Positions 4,440 to 6,378 of a stretch of DNA of 6,378 nucleotides are shown here, in pieces. Source of the DNA: PSLL01 sp050259195 (lineage in GTDB: Bacteria > Desulfobacterota_D > UBA1144 > Nemesobacterales > CSP1-2). The stretch's first letter is position 1. The number at the start of each line of letters is the position of its first letter. The notes under the pieces are model-generated. The model was not told the DNA's origin. It saw nothing but the letters and a program-made list of their open reading frames with translations, and ran no database searches. The stretch is from assembly GCA_050259195.1 (NCBI GenBank), contig JBLNAE010000134.1:1-6378 (forward strand), in the 5' to 3' direction. Position numbers and translations under genes: made by a program.

Positions 4440-6047
4440 TCATCCATAAAGTTCCTCAATGTATTTCAGCACCTTCCCCGATTCAGGAAGAGAGGAAATT
4501 TTTTTATAGAATTTCTCATCGTATTCCCTTGTTTTTACTACAACGGGCATGGGAACCGCGTGACCAAGAATTAGCGCCTGCTGTTTTGTATCAAGGCTTG
4601 CAAGGACGGCTCTAAGTCCCGATGTATTACTCACTCCGGTGAGAACAGACTGAATATCTTTTTCGTCGTTAAGAAGGGCCGTAATTCTCGTGCCTATCTG
4701 TGAGATGACCTCATCGTCTATTCCTGAGGGTCTCTGGTCAACTATCATTATCGTTACGAAATACTTTCTGAGTTCGCGCGCTATGGTGCCGAAAATAGTC
4801 TGTCTTGCCGACTGTGGATTTAAGAACTTGTGCGCTTCTTCGATTGTAATCATAAGCTGGCGGGGTTTGTCTGTGGAGTTCTGAGTCGCAAAATATTCCT
4901 CTGTTTTTTCGATGTAGTGATCGTGAATCCTTCGGGATACTATGTTTGCGACAAGGAGATAAGCAAGCGCGCTATTTCTCTTTCCAAATTCAAGCACTAT
5001 GTTTATCCCGCGCCCTAGATATTCTATAATCTTTTTTATAGTTCCCTCGCCGCGATTGTCGTCCACTATAAAGGGTAATGTCTTGAGCCTGCTGAGCTTT
5101 CTGTAAAGCGCGGAGATGGATTCCTGATGCGCTCCCAGTTCTTTTGCAATGTTTGGAATGTCCTCCTGTTTCCAAGATAGCAATTCGCTCAGCCACCTGT
5201 CTCCGTATCTTCGAGAAATGGCATAAGCCGATTCAATCGCCGTCGTGTGGAGTCGGAATTCATTCTGAAGAAGGGCAATGTCTTCGATCTCTATTTGATC
5301 GAGTGAGATATAAACCTCAACGTCCGGCTTTGCGCCGCGGCGCCTTGTGGATTCGGAATCTAGGGAAAATATCGAAACATTTTCGGGAAAGAGTTGCTTG
5401 AGTCCTTTTACAAATCCGCCCGTTTCTTCTCTTCTTGACCCCCAGCCGTATTCATTGTGCATATCGAATATGAGATTTACCGCTTTATCATATTTGATGA
5501 TTCCCGCAAGCATGAGCCTTGTAAGAAATGTTTTTCCCGTGCCGCTTTTTCCAAAAATCCCATTGCTTCTTTCGACGAACCTGTCGAGGTTTATGCACAC
5601 GGGCGTATCCATATCGAGTGGAGAACCGATATTGAAGAACTTTCTGCTTGAGTCCTCACGCCCAAATACTAAACTCACATCTTCTTCCGTGGCTTCAGAA
5701 ACAAGGGCAAAGTGAGGCGGGATTGTTTTTACCGGTTTCGGCTCATCTTCTTCTTGAGTGAGCATAAGCATCGGTCTTAGTTCCACAGTCGCATAAGTGC
5801 TCGTTCCTGAGAGAACCTGTCTTAGAACCTCGTCCTCTTTTGACGGCGGATTTACAAGGACGTTTGTTGACGAGGCGTCAAGCCTTACGTCCGTTATGAG
5901 AGAGAAGAATTTATGAAGTAGTCCGAATACAACAACGAATTTCCCCGCCTTTACCTCTTCTATGCTTCTCTCAGGACTGAGTTTCATCTCAAGTCCTTCA
6001 ACCAAAGAGCCGGTAGTTATAAGGCCGAGTTCCCTATTCGTTGTCAT
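4440..6047 (-). CDS. HerA-type hexameric ATPase (DUF87/HerA-FtsK family)
   Basis: Numbering from the TTG at 6059 (539 aa), residues ~1-135 form a β-rich HAS-barrel-like N-terminal domain. The RecA-like core then begins with Walker A IFGKSGTGKT (168-177). FDMHNEYGW (198-206) is the HerA-specific segment after the first core strand. A helical insertion lies at ~255-345, Walker B is QLMITIEEAHKF (401-412, with Glu407-Glu408), and MIVDQRPSGID (438-448) carries the polar sensor region. HerA is a ring-shaped DNA translocase that works with the NurA nuclease in end resection, and is also used as a motor in several defence systems. Length and order of motifs look complete and undamaged. No nurA partner is visible; it could lie beyond the window. 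I prefer ATG 6047 (residue 5) to TTG 6059. No Shine-Dalgarno site exists, and a TATTAT hexamer at 6065-6060 would start transcription about 6 nt before ATG 6047. Confidence 0.9.
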   Translation of the reverse strand: MTTNRELGLITTGSLVEGLEMKLSPERSIEEVKAGKFVVVFGLLHKFFSLITDVRLDASSTNVLVNPPSKEDEVLRQVLSGTSTYATVELRPMLMLTQEEDEPKPVKTIPPHFALVSEATEEDVSLVFGREDSSRKFFNIGSPLDMDTPVCINLDRFVERSNGIFGKSGTGKTFLTRLMLAGIIKYDKAVNLIFDMHNEYGWGSRREETGGFVKGLKQLFPENVSIFSLDSESTRRRGAKPDVEVYISLDQIEIEDIALLQNEFRLHTTAIESAYAISRRYGDRWLSELLSWKQEDIPNIAKELGAHQESISALYRKLSRLKTLPFIVDDNRGEGTIKKIIEYLGRGINIVLEFGKRNSALAYLLVANIVSRRIHDHYIEKTEEYFATQNSTDKPRQLMITIEEAHKFLNPQSARQTIFGTIARELRKYFVTIMIVDQRPSGIDDEVISQIGTRITALLNDEKDIQSVLTGVSNTSGLRAVLASLDTKQQALILGHAVPMPVVVKTREYDEKFYKKISSLPESGKVLKYIEELYG

Positions 6048-6059
6048 ATTTATCAACAA

Positions 6060-6088
6060 ATAATAGCAAAGTAGGAAAGGGGATGCAA
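6060..6088 (-). promoter_or_regulatory. Candidate promoter of the HerA-type gene
   Basis: On the minus strand TTGCAT (6088-6083) and TATTAT (6065-6060) are spaced 17 nt apart. The -10 matches five of six consensus bases; the -35 matches only three. The predicted start is near 6053, leaving a 5-7 nt leader before ATG 6047. The rest of the 6089-6241 intergenic stretch shows no ORF or strong repeat. Confidence 0.35.
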
Positions 6089-6241
6089 GGAGTGGGAAAT
6101 TAAAAGTTAGAGATAAGAATCTGGAACTGTTTTAAAAGAAGGTTTTTTGTTTTGCTATCTTAATTATCATTTTGGACAACGGTACTGCTTTAATCCAAGG
6201 TTGCACTCTTCTGAAAGGGTCTCAAAAAGATGTCTAATATA

Positions 6242-6269
6242 TTGATTTCATCTGCCTATGTGCTAAATT
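6242..6269 (+). promoter_or_regulatory. Candidate promoter for tRNA-Glu
   Basis: TTGATT (6242-6247) and TAAATT (6264-6269) are 16 nt apart, each four of six to the sigma-70 consensus. This would give a 5' leader of about 27 nt before the mature tRNA. The match is modest but correctly placed. Confidence 0.3.
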
Positions 6270-6302
6270 ACCAAATGAATAATCATCCATCCAAACTACA
6301 GA

Positions 6303-6378
6303 GGCCCCTTCGTCTAGCGGTCTAGGACATTGCCCTCTCAAGGCAGAAACACGGGTTCGAGTCCCGTAGGGGCCACCA
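6303..6378 (+). tRNA. tRNA-Glu (anticodon CTC)
   Basis: A full cloverleaf is readable. The 7-bp acceptor stem pairs GGCCCCT with AGGGGCC. The anticodon stem TTGCC/GGCAG encloses the loop CTCTCAA with anticodon CTC at 6337-6339, which reads GAG. The T arm is ACGGG-TTCGAGT-CCCGT. Discriminator A6375 is followed by a genomically encoded CCA (6376-6378). The mature 3' end coincides with the window edge, so any downstream tRNAs or integration site are not visible. Confidence 0.97.

Noticed and set aside
2257..6047. SIR2-like gene and HerA-type ATPase in one window, as in SIR2-HerA (Nezha) anti-phage systems
   Set aside because: In those systems the two genes are adjacent and co-transcribed. Here they are ~2 kb apart with a plus-strand DUF4159 gene between, the SIR2-like part is a relic, and the spacing and start type differ.

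Overview
This window looks like a piece of chromosome from a diderm (Gram-negative) bacterium with moderate GC. The evidence is an inner-membrane-anchored lytic transglycosylase with a type II secretion GspC-like domain, a Tat-targeted DUF4159 protein, a PrmA-type methyltransferase and a bacterial-type tRNA-Glu with encoded CCA. The mix of families would suit a Desulfobacterota/Nitrospirota-like or candidate-phylum lineage, but the phylum cannot be fixed from this sequence.

Layout, left to right. (a) 1-239, minus: the N-terminal part of an exported OB-fold-like protein, cut by the window edge, with a probable promoter about 110-180 bp upstream. (b) 522-1466, minus: a GspC-HR + SLT lytic transglycosylase fusion. 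(c) 1529-1642: a 114-bp imperfect palindromic intergenic element lying directly against the prmA-like stop codon. (d) 1643-2242, minus: a short PrmA-like methyltransferase. (e) About 2257-3431, minus: a damaged accessory module. It holds a small ORF of uncertain reality, a four-helix membrane protein broken by a -1 frameshift at CCCCGGGG, and the first ~53 codons of a SIR2-like protein carrying an internal amber codon. The SIR2-like sequence ends where the prmA-like ribosome binding site begins. (f) 3398-3566: an intergenic patch rich in short palindromes. (g) 3627-4388, plus: a Tat-signal DUF4159 protein. (h) 4440-6047, minus and convergent to (g): a HerA-type hexameric ATPase. (i) 6303-6378, plus: tRNA-Glu(CTC).

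How it fits together. Most of the window reads as unlinked, ordinary chromosomal genes. The exception is the minus-strand module at 2257-3431, whose parts are spaced like an operon with strong Shine-Dalgarno sites (membrane protein, 41-bp gap, SIR2-like gene). SIR2-like NADases with a GAGVN motif are often effectors of anti-phage or conflict systems. I therefore infer the relic of a membrane-sensor/SIR2-effector pair that was deleted up to prmA. This is an inference: only the N-terminus of the SIR2-like protein remains.

A second pattern concerns translation starts. Three native-looking genes (SLT fusion, DUF4159, HerA) lack a Shine-Dalgarno sequence and have a -10-like hexamer 8-13 nt before the start codon, as in leaderless transcripts. 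The module genes and the prmA-like gene have clear SD sites.
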